Below, in pieces: positions 5,614-11,767 of a DNA stretch of 11,767 nt. The translations under genes were made by a program, and so were the position numbers. Each line of letters begins with the position of its first letter. Position 1 is the first letter of the stretch. Under the pieces are notes generated by a model. It was not told where the DNA came from, did not search any database, and worked only from the letters and a program-made list of their open reading frames with translations. This DNA is from Oscillospiraceae bacterium (GTDB lineage: Bacteria; Bacillota_A; Clostridia; Oscillospirales; Oscillospiraceae): positions 1-11,767 of the forward strand of contig JAFZOC010000360.1 of the NCBI GenBank assembly GCA_017550765.1, given 5' to 3'.

Positions 5614-6603
5614 ATGCCTCGAGTCACCAAGTTCTTCGACAGCAACGACGACAACATCGCCGCGCTCCGGGCGGCCCACCCGGAGGGCCTGCGTTTCGTG
5701 GTGGGCGACACCCATGGGGAATGTCCCACGCTCCGGGCGCTCATGGAGAAGATCCGCTTCGACCCCGCCCGCGATCATGTGTTCTTCGTCGGCGACTACA
5801 ACGCCGGCGGCGACCCCACCGCGCTGCTGCGCTACATCTCCCTTTTCTATCAGGCGGACTGCCGGATCCCGGGCTTCCACCTGATCCGCGGGAACCACGA
5901 GCGGGAGCTGGGGCCGATCTACCCGCTGGAGAACTTGCCCGACCTCTTCGTCGTCCGCGGAGCGCATCTGGACTTCTTCATCGCCCACGCCGGGATGGTA
6001 TCATCGGCCTTCGACCTGATCTGCCGGGACATGGCCCAGGACCCGGGGAAGTCAGTCTACAGCTATGGGCTCGACGACTGCTGCGTGGCATACGACGCCC
6101 CGCTGCGACAGCTGATCTGGTCTCGGAGAGGGCTGTATTCCCAGCGTTCCCGCTGGCATACCTGGCCGTCAGAGGATGCGCTGCGCAGGAACAGGGCCTG
6201 CATCATCCACGGGCACACGCCCTTCTGCTTTTTCATGGGGCGGGGACCTTTCTCCTACGGAGACCTCAGCCTCTTCTGGAACGATCAGCACATCTGGTAC
6301 AGCCAGGACCTGCGTTCTTTCGACATCGACGCCAACGTCAAAGGTCGGTACGAGAACGGGGAGAGCTATCGCGGACTCGCCTGCCTGTGTCTGGACAGTC
6401 TGGATGAGATCGCCGGGCAAAACGGCGGCGATCTCACGATCGGCTCGATCCTGCAGGCGCCGAACTTCGTGTTCGCCGCGGACCATGCGCCCGGCTGGGA
6501 CAACAGCGAGGGGGGCATCCGCCGCGTGCTGGACGCTGCGCCGAAAATGAAGAGGATCGGTCTGGACAGGTCCGGCGAGCCGTTCATCCGCCGGGCGGAC
6601 TGA
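5614..6603 (+). CDS. Calcineurin-like metallophosphoesterase (PPP-type), 329 aa
   Basis: Members of this superfamily hydrolyse phosphomono- or diesters with two metal ions. The blocks are in the right order: GDTHGE (31-36, ligands D32 and H34), GDYNAGGD (60-67, D61), IRGNHE (91-96, N94 and H95), HAG (125-127) and HGHTP (199-203, H199 and H201). The fold core ends near residue 205. The remaining 125 residues, including SFDIDANVKGRYENGESYRG (235-254), form an additional C-terminal part. The second block lacks the Asp-Arg of the usual GDxxDRG; that arginine helps hold phosphate in PPP phosphatases, so substrate choice may differ. Candidates are phosphoproteins, dinucleotide polyphosphates or cyclic nucleotides, and the sequence does not choose between them. 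There is no signal peptide. The start follows AAAGGAGG (5601-5608). Confidence 0.88.
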   Translation: MPRVTKFFDSNDDNIAALRAAHPEGLRFVVGDTHGECPTLRALMEKIRFDPARDHVFFVGDYNAGGDPTALLRYISLFYQADCRIPGFHLIRGNHERELGPIYPLENLPDLFVVRGAHLDFFIAHAGMVSSAFDLICRDMAQDPGKSVYSYGLDDCCVAYDAPLRQLIWSRRGLYSQRSRWHTWPSEDALRRNRACIIHGHTPFCFFMGRGPFSYGDLSLFWNDQHIWYSQDLRSFDIDANVKGRYENGESYRGLACLCLDSLDEIAGQNGGDLTIGSILQAPNFVFAADHAPGWDNSEGGIRRVLDAAPKMKRIGLDRSGEPFIRRAD

Positions 6604-6667
6604 CACGGGATGCGGACCGACGCGGGGCATCCGTTCGGCTGGCAGTCGACGATGGTCTTATCCATCT

Positions 6668-6675
6668 GGGAGGTG
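6668..6675 (+). promoter_or_regulatory. Ribosome-binding site deciding the start at 6684
   Basis: GGGAGGTG occupies 6668-6675. A possible GTG start at 6675 overlaps the end of this site and therefore cannot be used with it. The ATG at 6684, ten bases beyond GGGAGG, is the likely start. Confidence 0.75.
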
Positions 6676-6683
6676 TGACGATC

Positions 6684-7427
6684 ATGCGATACATCGGATC
6701 CGGAGCGGACGGGAAAGACACCGTCCTGCTCCTCCACGGAGGCGGGCTCTCCTGGTGGAACTACCGAAAAGCGGCGGCGCTGCTGCAGGACGACTTCCAT
6801 GTGGTCCTGCCGATCCTGGACGGCCACGCGGGGAGCGACCGGCCCTTTACGACGATACGGGACAACGCCGAAGAGATCCTCTCTTTCATCGACGAGCATC
6901 TGGGCGGATCCGTGCAGTTGCTGGGCGGGCTGTCCCTTGGCGGGCAGGTCGCCTTGGAGATGCTGGCCCTGCGGGGCGACGTCTGCCGCTGCGCCCTGAT
7001 CGAGAGCGCCGCGGCGATCCCGTCGAAGATCGCCCGAGCGCTGATCGGCCCCGCCATCTCCAGCAGCTACGGCCTGATCAAGAACGAAGCTTTCTCCCGG
7101 CTCCAGTTCCGGTCGCTGCGCATCGACCCGGATCTCTTTGCGGACTACTACCGCGACACCTGCCAGATCTCCCGTTCGGACATGGTCGCCTTCATGGAGG
7201 CGACCACCGGCTACGCTCTGGATCATGCGATCGCCGCTACGTCTGCGCGGGTACACGTCTTCGCCGGGGCGAAGGAGGAGCGGGTCGTCCTCCGCTCGGC
7301 CGAGCTCCTGGGCAAGACGGTGCCCGGATCCGCGGTGACGATCCTGCCGGGCCTGTACCACGGGGAGTTCTCCATCTCCCATCCCCAGGACTACGCCGAC
7401 GCCGTGCGCCGTATCCTGCGGACCTGA
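6684..7427 (+). CDS. Alpha/beta-hydrolase-fold enzyme, 247 aa
   Basis: The fold is shown by VLLLHGGG (14-21, oxyanion-hole HGGG after strand 3), the aromatic WWNYR (24-28), DGHAGSDRP (46-54, close to the common GHG-x-S segment), the nucleophile elbow GLSLGG with Ser84 (82-87), and LYHGEFS with the probable catalytic His226 (224-230). The acid is not certain; the region around the KEER at 197-200 is where the third triad residue usually falls. At 247 residues it is a normal single-domain esterase/lipase/acyl-hydrolase-like protein with a short lid (about 112-180). No signal peptide is present, so it is probably cytoplasmic. Substrate cannot be inferred: small esters, lactones or thioesters are all possible. 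It stands 80 bases after the phosphoesterase gene and shares a short leader similarity with the 3356 gene. Confidence 0.88.
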   Translation: MRYIGSGADGKDTVLLLHGGGLSWWNYRKAAALLQDDFHVVLPILDGHAGSDRPFTTIRDNAEEILSFIDEHLGGSVQLLGGLSLGGQVALEMLALRGDVCRCALIESAAAIPSKIARALIGPAISSSYGLIKNEAFSRLQFRSLRIDPDLFADYYRDTCQISRSDMVAFMEATTGYALDHAIAATSARVHVFAGAKEERVVLRSAELLGKTVPGSAVTILPGLYHGEFSISHPQDYADAVRRILRT

Positions 7428-7540
7428 GCGCTCTCTTCCCTGCGGCAGGGCTGAGTACCCTCCCGGTCCGGTCTCCTGCCCGTTCACGAAAGACGATCTG
7501 CGCCGATGGACGACCGGCTCTCGGCGCGACTGACACGGAT

Positions 7541-7546
7541 GGAGGT
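7541..7546 (+). promoter_or_regulatory. Ribosome-binding site deciding the start at 7551
   Basis: GGAGGT sits four bases before the ATG at 7551. An upstream in-frame ATG at 7506 would place a charged 15-residue leader before the hydrophobic helix and has no such site. Confidence 0.75.
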
Positions 7547-7550
7547 CCCT

Positions 7551-8387
7551 ATGAAGGCTTTCCTGCGCATCTTTGGGATGTTCCTCGCGACCCTCGGCGT
7601 GTTCCTCCTTCTCCCCATCGTGCTGTATCTGCGCGAGCTCATCAAGGGCACGCCCCGCGCTTTCTCGTTCTCATACCTGGTCCTTGTGGCGGTCGCGATC
7701 CTTCTGATCTGGCTGGGCGATCGGCTCACGAAAGGCGAGCTCCCCTGGAAGGCGCTCGCCCAGCGGAGCAAGAAGGATCCGGGCGAGGACGAGACGGCGT
7801 CCGCCCCTGCTGCAACGTCTGTCAGCGCCCCTGCCGACGGATCCGAGCCCGGGACCGGCACAGCCGCTGACGCCAAAGCCGCGCCAGACCCGGTCGTACA
7901 GGGACCGGCCATCGACGATGTGAGCTATATCCGAAAGATGGTGCATCTGACGAGCGGGCCCTGGCACCAGTACGACGTGTTGCTGGCCGCCCGGGGCTAT
8001 GGCTGGGAGACGATGCTGGACTGGGCCGACTACCTGCTCTCCGCGGACCTGGAGCATCTCGGCACTCTCACCACCGCCGAGATCGCCAACGCCCCGGAGA
8101 AGGAGTGGATCGACAGTTTCCAGGCAGCCGGCGGCGAACTGCGGCACTTCCCGCCCTTCGCCCAGGAACAAGGCGTGCTGGCCATCGGCGCCAACAGCCG
8201 TACGCTGAGGCTCCCGGTGAAGATCGTCTGGTTCGACCAGACGAAGATCCTGCGCTTTTTCACCCTGTCGGATGACGAGGAGCTGATGACGCGCTACATC
8301 GAGACGGTGATCCGTCGGACCTTCGGGACACCTCAGGCGATGGGGCTGGCGCGCCCGGTCCCTCCGGAGCCGGGCAAGGAGGCATGA
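7551..8387 (+). CDS. Membrane-anchored protein of unknown function, 278 aa
   Basis: Two hydrophobic helices (about 4-27 and 39-56) form an N-terminal hairpin anchor with a short RELIKGTPRA loop between them. A charged segment and an Ala/Pro/Thr/Asp-rich linker (about 73-118) lead to a soluble domain at about 120-265. With two helices, that domain and the N-terminus should lie on the same side, probably the cytoplasm. The soluble domain has helical DVSYIRKMVHLTSGPW (123-138), WETMLDWADYLL (152-163) and a strand-rich end TLRLPVKIVWFDQTKILRFF (218-237). No catalytic motif is recognised. The stop is separated from the next ATG by a single base, and the next gene's ribosome site lies within this coding end. 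The two proteins are therefore translationally coupled and probably needed together. The function remains unknown. Confidence 0.75.
   Translation: MKAFLRIFGMFLATLGVFLLLPIVLYLRELIKGTPRAFSFSYLVLVAVAILLIWLGDRLTKGELPWKALAQRSKKDPGEDETASAPAATSVSAPADGSEPGTGTAADAKAAPDPVVQGPAIDDVSYIRKMVHLTSGPWHQYDVLLAARGYGWETMLDWADYLLSADLEHLGTLTTAEIANAPEKEWIDSFQAAGGELRHFPPFAQEQGVLAIGANSRTLRLPVKIVWFDQTKILRFFTLSDDEELMTRYIETVIRRTFGTPQAMGLARPVPPEPGKEA
8376..8382 (+). promoter_or_regulatory. Ribosome-binding site inside the preceding gene, supporting coupling
   Basis: AAGGAGG at 8376-8382 lies within the last codons of the membrane-anchored protein gene and six bases before the ATG at 8389. Ribosomes ending at 8387 can restart one base later. 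Confidence 0.8.
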
Positions 8388-8388
8388 G

Positions 8389-9471
8389 ATGGATCTGGGC
8401 CTGCGCTCCCCTGCCGCCGTTCCCGGCGGGCACGCTCTCGCCGCCGCCCCGACGGCAGATCCTGCAGCGCTCTGGCATCGCGCTCTGCTGTGCGATGTGG
8501 ATCGGGGCGGCGCCCCTACCTATGTGATCGGACACCGGGACCCGGACGCCGACTCCGCAGGCTCCGCCATGGCCTATGCCCGGCTCCTGGACGCCCTGGG
8601 GATCGACGCCAGAGCCGTCGTCAGCGGTCCGATCAACGGCGAGACCCGCTATGCCCTGGCGCGCTTCGGCATCCCCGCTCCGGAGATCCTGACCGACGCC
8701 CGGGGACGGCAGTTCGTCCTGGTGGACCACAGCAGCTACGACCAGGCGATCGACGGCATGTCCGAAGCACGGATCCTGGGCATCCTCGACCACCACGGCA
8801 TCGGCGATATCCATGTCAGCGAGCGGATCGACGTGCGCTCTGCGCCCGTGGGCGCCACAGCGTCTCTGGTGTTCCTGGCCTATCATGACTGCGGCGTTGC
8901 GGTCGGGCGCGACGCGGCCCGGCTGCTGCTGATGGGCCTGCTGTCCGACACCCGCGGCATGGCGCGGAACGTGAGCGAGCTGGACCGGGCCGCCTTTGCG
9001 GCGCTCCGCGCCCCGGCAGAGCTGGACGATCCGGAAGATCTCTACCGCGGCATGGCAGAGGCGGCCGCCTCCTACGGCGACATGTCGGATCTTGCCATCT
9101 TCCGCTCGGACTTCAAGACGTACACTGCCGGCGGGACGCGCTTCGGCATAGCAGATGTGAACGCCTGCGGCGGATCTGCCGCCCGGCAACTGGCTGCGCG
9201 CATGGCGGCGGTCATGGAGAGCAGCTTTCCGGAACTGGGCCTGGATATGCTCTACACGATCGTCAACATCAAGGGCGTCGCCCCGGGGGAGCCCGGGATG
9301 TTCATGCTGTGCGCGGGCGACGGCGCTCTGGACGCACTGGAGGCAGCCTTCCCCTGCTTCGACGGGGAACGCCTGTTCGTCTTCGAGAACGAACTGTCCC
9401 GCAAGGCGACCATCGTCCCCGCACTCACCCGTGTCCTGGAACGACAGGCCGCGCCGGTACAGCGGCCTTAG
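8389..9471 (+). CDS. ppaC: Manganese-dependent (family II) inorganic pyrophosphatase, DHH/DHHA2 type
   Basis: This enzyme splits pyrophosphate into two phosphates, pulling biosynthetic reactions forward in the cytoplasm. Family II motifs are intact: GHRDPDADS (48-56, for the usual GHxNPDTDS), SGPINGETRYAL (79-90), LVDHS (111-115, D113), LDHH (133-136), SAPVGATASLVF (151-162), LLSDT (184-188, D187) and SRKATIVPAL (337-346), where the SRK binds phosphate in the C-terminal DHHA2 domain. The DHH part is roughly 44-200 and the DHHA2 part 225-350. At 360 residues it exceeds the usual 305-315 or so, mainly through about 40 extra N-terminal residues rich in Ala and Pro. No better start is seen between 8389 and the first motif, and the ribosome site supports 8389. 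No CBS or DRTGG regulatory insert is visible. An exopolyphosphatase or other DHH phosphoesterase is less likely given the SRK motif. It is translationally coupled to the membrane-anchored unknown protein upstream. Confidence 0.85.
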   Translation: MDLGLRSPAAVPGGHALAAAPTADPAALWHRALLCDVDRGGAPTYVIGHRDPDADSAGSAMAYARLLDALGIDARAVVSGPINGETRYALARFGIPAPEILTDARGRQFVLVDHSSYDQAIDGMSEARILGILDHHGIGDIHVSERIDVRSAPVGATASLVFLAYHDCGVAVGRDAARLLLMGLLSDTRGMARNVSELDRAAFAALRAPAELDDPEDLYRGMAEAAASYGDMSDLAIFRSDFKTYTAGGTRFGIADVNACGGSAARQLAARMAAVMESSFPELGLDMLYTIVNIKGVAPGEPGMFMLCAGDGALDALEAAFPCFDGERLFVFENELSRKATIVPALTRVLERQAAPVQRP

Positions 9472-9490
9472 ATGCCACCGTGCATAAGAC

Positions 9491-9497
9491 AGGAGGT
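9491..9497 (+). promoter_or_regulatory. Ribosome-binding site supporting a GTG start at 9506
   Basis: AGGAGGT at 9491-9497 is eight bases before GTG at 9506. No ATG is suitably spaced, so GTG is the likely initiator. Confidence 0.75.
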
Positions 9498-9505
9498 ACA
9501 TCTCT

Positions 9506-10390
9506 GTGATCGAACTGTTGAGAGCCCTGCGCAAATACTTCTTCCGCCATAGACAGGACCGCGAGCGACCCGGCCCGGCGCCGGAGGCCCAAGAGCCGGT
9601 CGGACACGCTCCCGCTCCGGCACCGGATCTCACGCAGGAGGAAGAGGACCGGGTACTGGCGCGCTTCCTCGCCATGCCCATCTCTTCCCCGGACGAGGTC
9701 TTCGCCGCGTTCCGGGATCTGCCCGGGGCCATCGAGTCCCACGGCGGCGAGAAGCAGGGCTACCTCTACGTCCCGGGCACCCGGCCCGACCGGGTCGTCC
9801 TGGCGGCCCACGCCGACACCTTCTTTGACCGGGCCTATCATGGCCAGGAGCTGTCGAATACAGCCGTGTTGGAGGACGGCGTGTACCACGGCACAGATCC
9901 CTCTGCCTCCATCGGCGCCGACGACCGCAGCGGCTGCGCGATCTTGTGGCTGCTGCGGGACATGGGCCACTCGCTGCTGATCCTGGACGGTGAGGAGCAC
10001 GGGCAGATCGGCTCCCACTATCTCAAGGAGCAGGATCCCGAGCTCTTCCGCGAGATCAACGAGCACAGCTACATCGTGCAGTTCGACCGGCGGGGCAGCA
10101 GCGACCTGCGCTTTTACAGTCTTCCGGTGACAGGAGCGTTCGTCTCCTTCATCCGGGAAAAGACCGGATATCAGGATGTGACCGGCCCCGGGCGTACGGA
10201 TATCGTCGCCCTCTGCCGCGACGTCTGCGGCGTCAATCTGAGCGTCGGCTACTACCGCGAACACCACGCCGACGAGATCCTGGCGGTCGAGGAGTGGCGG
10301 CATACCCTGCACATCGCCCGCGAGATGCTCTCGGGACCGCAGGAACGGTACCCACTGGCAGGATCGTCACGCAGCAGCGGCTCTTTTTAG
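9506..10390 (+). CDS. Cytoplasmic dinuclear-metal peptidase (clan MH, M20/M28/M42-like), 294 aa
   Basis: The motif order is that of co-catalytic zinc amino- and carboxypeptidases: AHADTFFD (101-108, ligand H102 with D104 beside it), GADDRSG (137-143, bridging Asp), DGEEHGQIGS (161-170, general base E163 and ligand E164), QFDRRG (192-197, D194) and YYREHHADE (249-257, ligand H253 or H254). All five sites are kept, so a working enzyme is likely. It is short for the clan and shows no obvious inserted lid or dimerisation domain. Residues 1-18 are a basic amphipathic helix (LLRALRKYFFRHR) followed by a Pro/Ala-rich linker to about 42. There is no signal peptide, so an intracellular role in peptide trimming, possibly at the membrane surface, is inferred. 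The exact family cannot be fixed by eye. Translation starts at GTG, 34 bases after the pyrophosphatase stop. Confidence 0.78.
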   Translation: MIELLRALRKYFFRHRQDRERPGPAPEAQEPVGHAPAPAPDLTQEEEDRVLARFLAMPISSPDEVFAAFRDLPGAIESHGGEKQGYLYVPGTRPDRVVLAAHADTFFDRAYHGQELSNTAVLEDGVYHGTDPSASIGADDRSGCAILWLLRDMGHSLLILDGEEHGQIGSHYLKEQDPELFREINEHSYIVQFDRRGSSDLRFYSLPVTGAFVSFIREKTGYQDVTGPGRTDIVALCRDVCGVNLSVGYYREHHADEILAVEEWRHTLHIAREMLSGPQERYPLAGSSRSSGSF

Positions 10391-10427
10391 CGTCCATTCC
10401 AAGTGTCGGCGGTCTGCCGATGTCAAA

Positions 10428-10463
10428 AGAGATCCCGGGGCGGTCATCCGCCCCGGGATCTCT
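10428..10463. terminator. Bidirectional intrinsic terminator between convergent genes
   Basis: A perfect 16-bp stem (10428-10443 with 10448-10463) encloses the loop TCAT. The arms contain GATCCCGGGGCGG and CCGCCCCGGGATC. On the minus strand the hairpin runs directly into TTTT (AAAA at 10425-10428 on the plus strand). On the plus strand it is followed by the moderately T-rich CTTATCATGTT. It lies 37 bases after the peptidase stop and 57 bases beyond the lipoprotein stop, so it should end both transcripts. Confidence 0.9.
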
Positions 10464-10520
10464 CTTATCATGTTCAAGGGCTCTGCCGGATCGTTCTCCG
10501 GCTCGCGCCTGTGTCCCGCT

Positions 10521-11690
10521 TCAGTGGCCCTCCTGTCCATAGCCACAGACCGTGCAGTAGGTGAAGCCGTAGGGATACTGGTCGTTCTGGATATAGGCAT
10601 AGGTGTGGGAGCCGCGCTCGCCGATCGCGCCGCAGCGGGAGCAGAGCTGATAATGGCCGCTCCAGCCGTCCGCGACCCAGGAATACTGGTGACTGGCGGG
10701 GATGGTCTGATAATAGGTCGCGCCGCAGATGCTGCACTTGAAGGCATTGCGGCCATCGCCGCTGCCGCCTGCTGCTGCTCCAGCACCGCCGGGGCAGCCG
10801 GCGGGCAAGCTGTGCTCGGCGTCATAGACCCAGTCGTGCTCATGCTCGCCGGAGGTCTCCGTCTCGCCTTCCGTCTCGTCCGGCTCCTCCTCGGGCGCGG
10901 CGTCGGTGTAGAGGATCCAGCCGGTGGGATCTTCGTCTCCGCCGTTATCCGTGAAAATGGGATCGTCGTCCGGGAAGCTGGGCGGGGTCTCTGTCACCTG
11001 GTCGAACTTCATGATCAGATCGGCGCCGGACGTCCCCTCGCCGCCGGTAAAGACCACCTGGATATCCAGAGACTTGGTCAGGCCGATCAGCGTGAAGCCC
11101 AGCACGTTCTCACCGAAGCGCAGCACCGCGCCGTTGACCACCCAGTAGTCCACCTTCATCCCCTTTGGGACCTTTGCCGCGATGTGGCAGCTGATGCTGC
11201 CGCCGGCATGCTCCGCGTCCGTGGTCGGGACGATATATTTGTCCTCGAAGTAGACCTTCTGGTACATCGGGCCGCCATAGCCCCCGTCGTCATCCAGGAA
11301 CTGGAGGTAGCAGCCGTCGCAGCACACGTTCAGCCGCTCCCGCAGCACCGCCGATACGACGCCCGCCCCCGCGCTGTCGAACTCCAGGGAATAGCGCCGC
11401 CCGCCGGCGTCGGCGGTCTTGCCGTCGATCGTCCAGTAGTCCACAGAGCTCGCCCGGTCGGGCAGCACGGCTCGAGCCAGGAAATGTCCTTCCTCCGAAA
11501 GCTCCATGTGATCCTCTCCGTTCACGCTGGCGTTCACCAGGGCGATCCGGTGCGTGTCGCTGCCCTGTTCCGCAGGCGCTCCCGTATCCGGGGCGTCTCC
11601 CACCGGAGCCGGCGCGCTCTCCTGCGCGCCGCAGGCGCACAGCGCCAGCAGCAGACAGGCTGCCAGCAGGATGCTCATCCATTTCTTCAT
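10521..11690 (-). CDS. Lipoprotein with two similar beta-rich segments and C-terminal CxxC pairs
   Basis: From the ATG at 11690 (minus), with GAGGT eight bases upstream, the protein has 389 residues. MKKWMSILLAACLLLALCAC is a lipoprotein signal peptide, with lipobox LCAC and lipidated Cys20. An Ala/Pro/Glu-rich tether runs to about 45. Two similar segments follow: SSVDYWTIDGKTADAG (81-96) and MKVDYWVVNGAVLRFG (178-193), each preceding hydrophobic strands. They suggest a duplicated extracellular beta domain. An acidic linker (about 235-284) leads to a tail with HEHDW, then CSICG (319-323), CSRCG (350-354) and CTVCG (379-383), interleaved with His and Trp. This resembles the Cys-pair motifs of Firmicute surface proteins and could bind metal. 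It should be anchored on the outer face of the membrane. In-frame starts at 11720 and 11765 would place charged residues before the signal peptide and are less likely. Ligand unknown. Confidence 0.83.
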   Translation of the reverse strand: MKKWMSILLAACLLLALCACGAQESAPAPVGDAPDTGAPAEQGSDTHRIALVNASVNGEDHMELSEEGHFLARAVLPDRASSVDYWTIDGKTADAGGRRYSLEFDSAGAGVVSAVLRERLNVCCDGCYLQFLDDDGGYGGPMYQKVYFEDKYIVPTTDAEHAGGSISCHIAAKVPKGMKVDYWVVNGAVLRFGENVLGFTLIGLTKSLDIQVVFTGGEGTSGADLIMKFDQVTETPPSFPDDDPIFTDNGGDEDPTGWILYTDAAPEEEPDETEGETETSGEHEHDWVYDAEHSLPAGCPGGAGAAAGGSGDGRNAFKCSICGATYYQTIPASHQYSWVADGWSGHYQLCSRCGAIGERGSHTYAYIQNDQYPYGFTYCTVCGYGQEGH

Positions 11691-11767
11691 CAGTCTGACC
11701 TCACTTTCCTCGTTCCTCATCGCTCGGTCTCCGCTCTCTTCTTCCCTGCGCGGATCGACCGTCATGC

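Noticed and set aside
6608..6632. GGATGC/GCATCC inverted repeat after the phosphoesterase gene
   Set aside because: The six-base arms are 13 bases apart with no T-run; not distinguishable from chance.
7438..7450. CCCTG/CAGGG hairpin after the alpha/beta hydrolase gene as a terminator
   Set aside because: It has only five base pairs with a three-base loop and no following T-run.
8260..9732. Long minus-strand open frame of 490 codons opposite the pyrophosphatase
   Set aside because: The plus strand holds intact family II pyrophosphatase motifs and a ribosome site; the antisense frame has low-complexity composition and no recognisable domain.
1..11767. Mobile element, phage defence island, CRISPR array or RNA gene
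   Set aside because: No transposase, integrase, restriction, toxin-antitoxin or Cas-like protein was found, no regularly spaced repeats were seen, and no tRNA-like or rRNA-like sequence was recognised.

Overview
This 11.8-kb window is GC-rich bacterial chromosomal DNA. It holds eleven apparently intact plus-strand genes, one minus-strand gene at the right edge, and a 5'-truncated gene tail at the left edge. Almost every gene has a strong Shine-Dalgarno sequence (GGAGG or GGGAGGT) 5-10 bases before its start. That, the lipobox lipoprotein with CxxCG motifs, and the character of the hypothetical proteins suggest a GC-rich anaerobic Firmicute, perhaps gut Oscillospiraceae-like. The taxon is an inference; no rRNA or other phylogenetic marker is present. 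No tRNA, rRNA, insertion sequence, integrase, phage gene or CRISPR array was seen.

Layout: (1) 1-97, AT-rich C-terminal tail of a probable GNAT acetyltransferase. (2) 98-327, non-coding with a GC-rich imperfect hairpin. (3) 328-4291, four genes: an unknown protein with an N-terminal coiled coil, an ADP-ribosylglycohydrolase with an unusual N-terminal extension, an unknown 371-residue protein, and an exported protein with four C-terminal membrane helices. (4) 4292-4533, a spacer carrying a decayed copy of the first 26 codons or so of the 371-residue protein gene. (5) 4534-7427, an unknown 205-residue protein, a small degenerate receiver-like (cREC-type) protein, a calcineurin-like metallophosphoesterase and an alpha/beta hydrolase. 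(6) 7551-10390, a membrane-anchored unknown protein translationally coupled to a manganese-type (family II) inorganic pyrophosphatase, then a cytoplasmic dinuclear-metal peptidase. (7) 10391-10520, a strong bidirectional intrinsic terminator between converging genes. (8) 10521-11690 (minus), a lipoprotein with a duplicated domain and three CxxC pairs.

Functionally this is a string of soluble hydrolases (ADP-ribose, phosphoester, ester/amide, pyrophosphate and peptide bonds) mixed with membrane or exported proteins of unknown function. Spacing is mostly 30-120 bases and each gene has its own ribosome site, so the plus-strand genes may be co-transcribed without being one tight functional operon. 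Only the 7551-9471 pair is clearly coupled. Several genes look like recruited or diverged family members: the receiver-like protein has lost its acidic pocket, the phosphoesterase has an altered second metal motif, and the glycohydrolase and pyrophosphatase both have N-terminal additions. The clearest sign of local rearrangement is the partial gene copy at 4366-4444.
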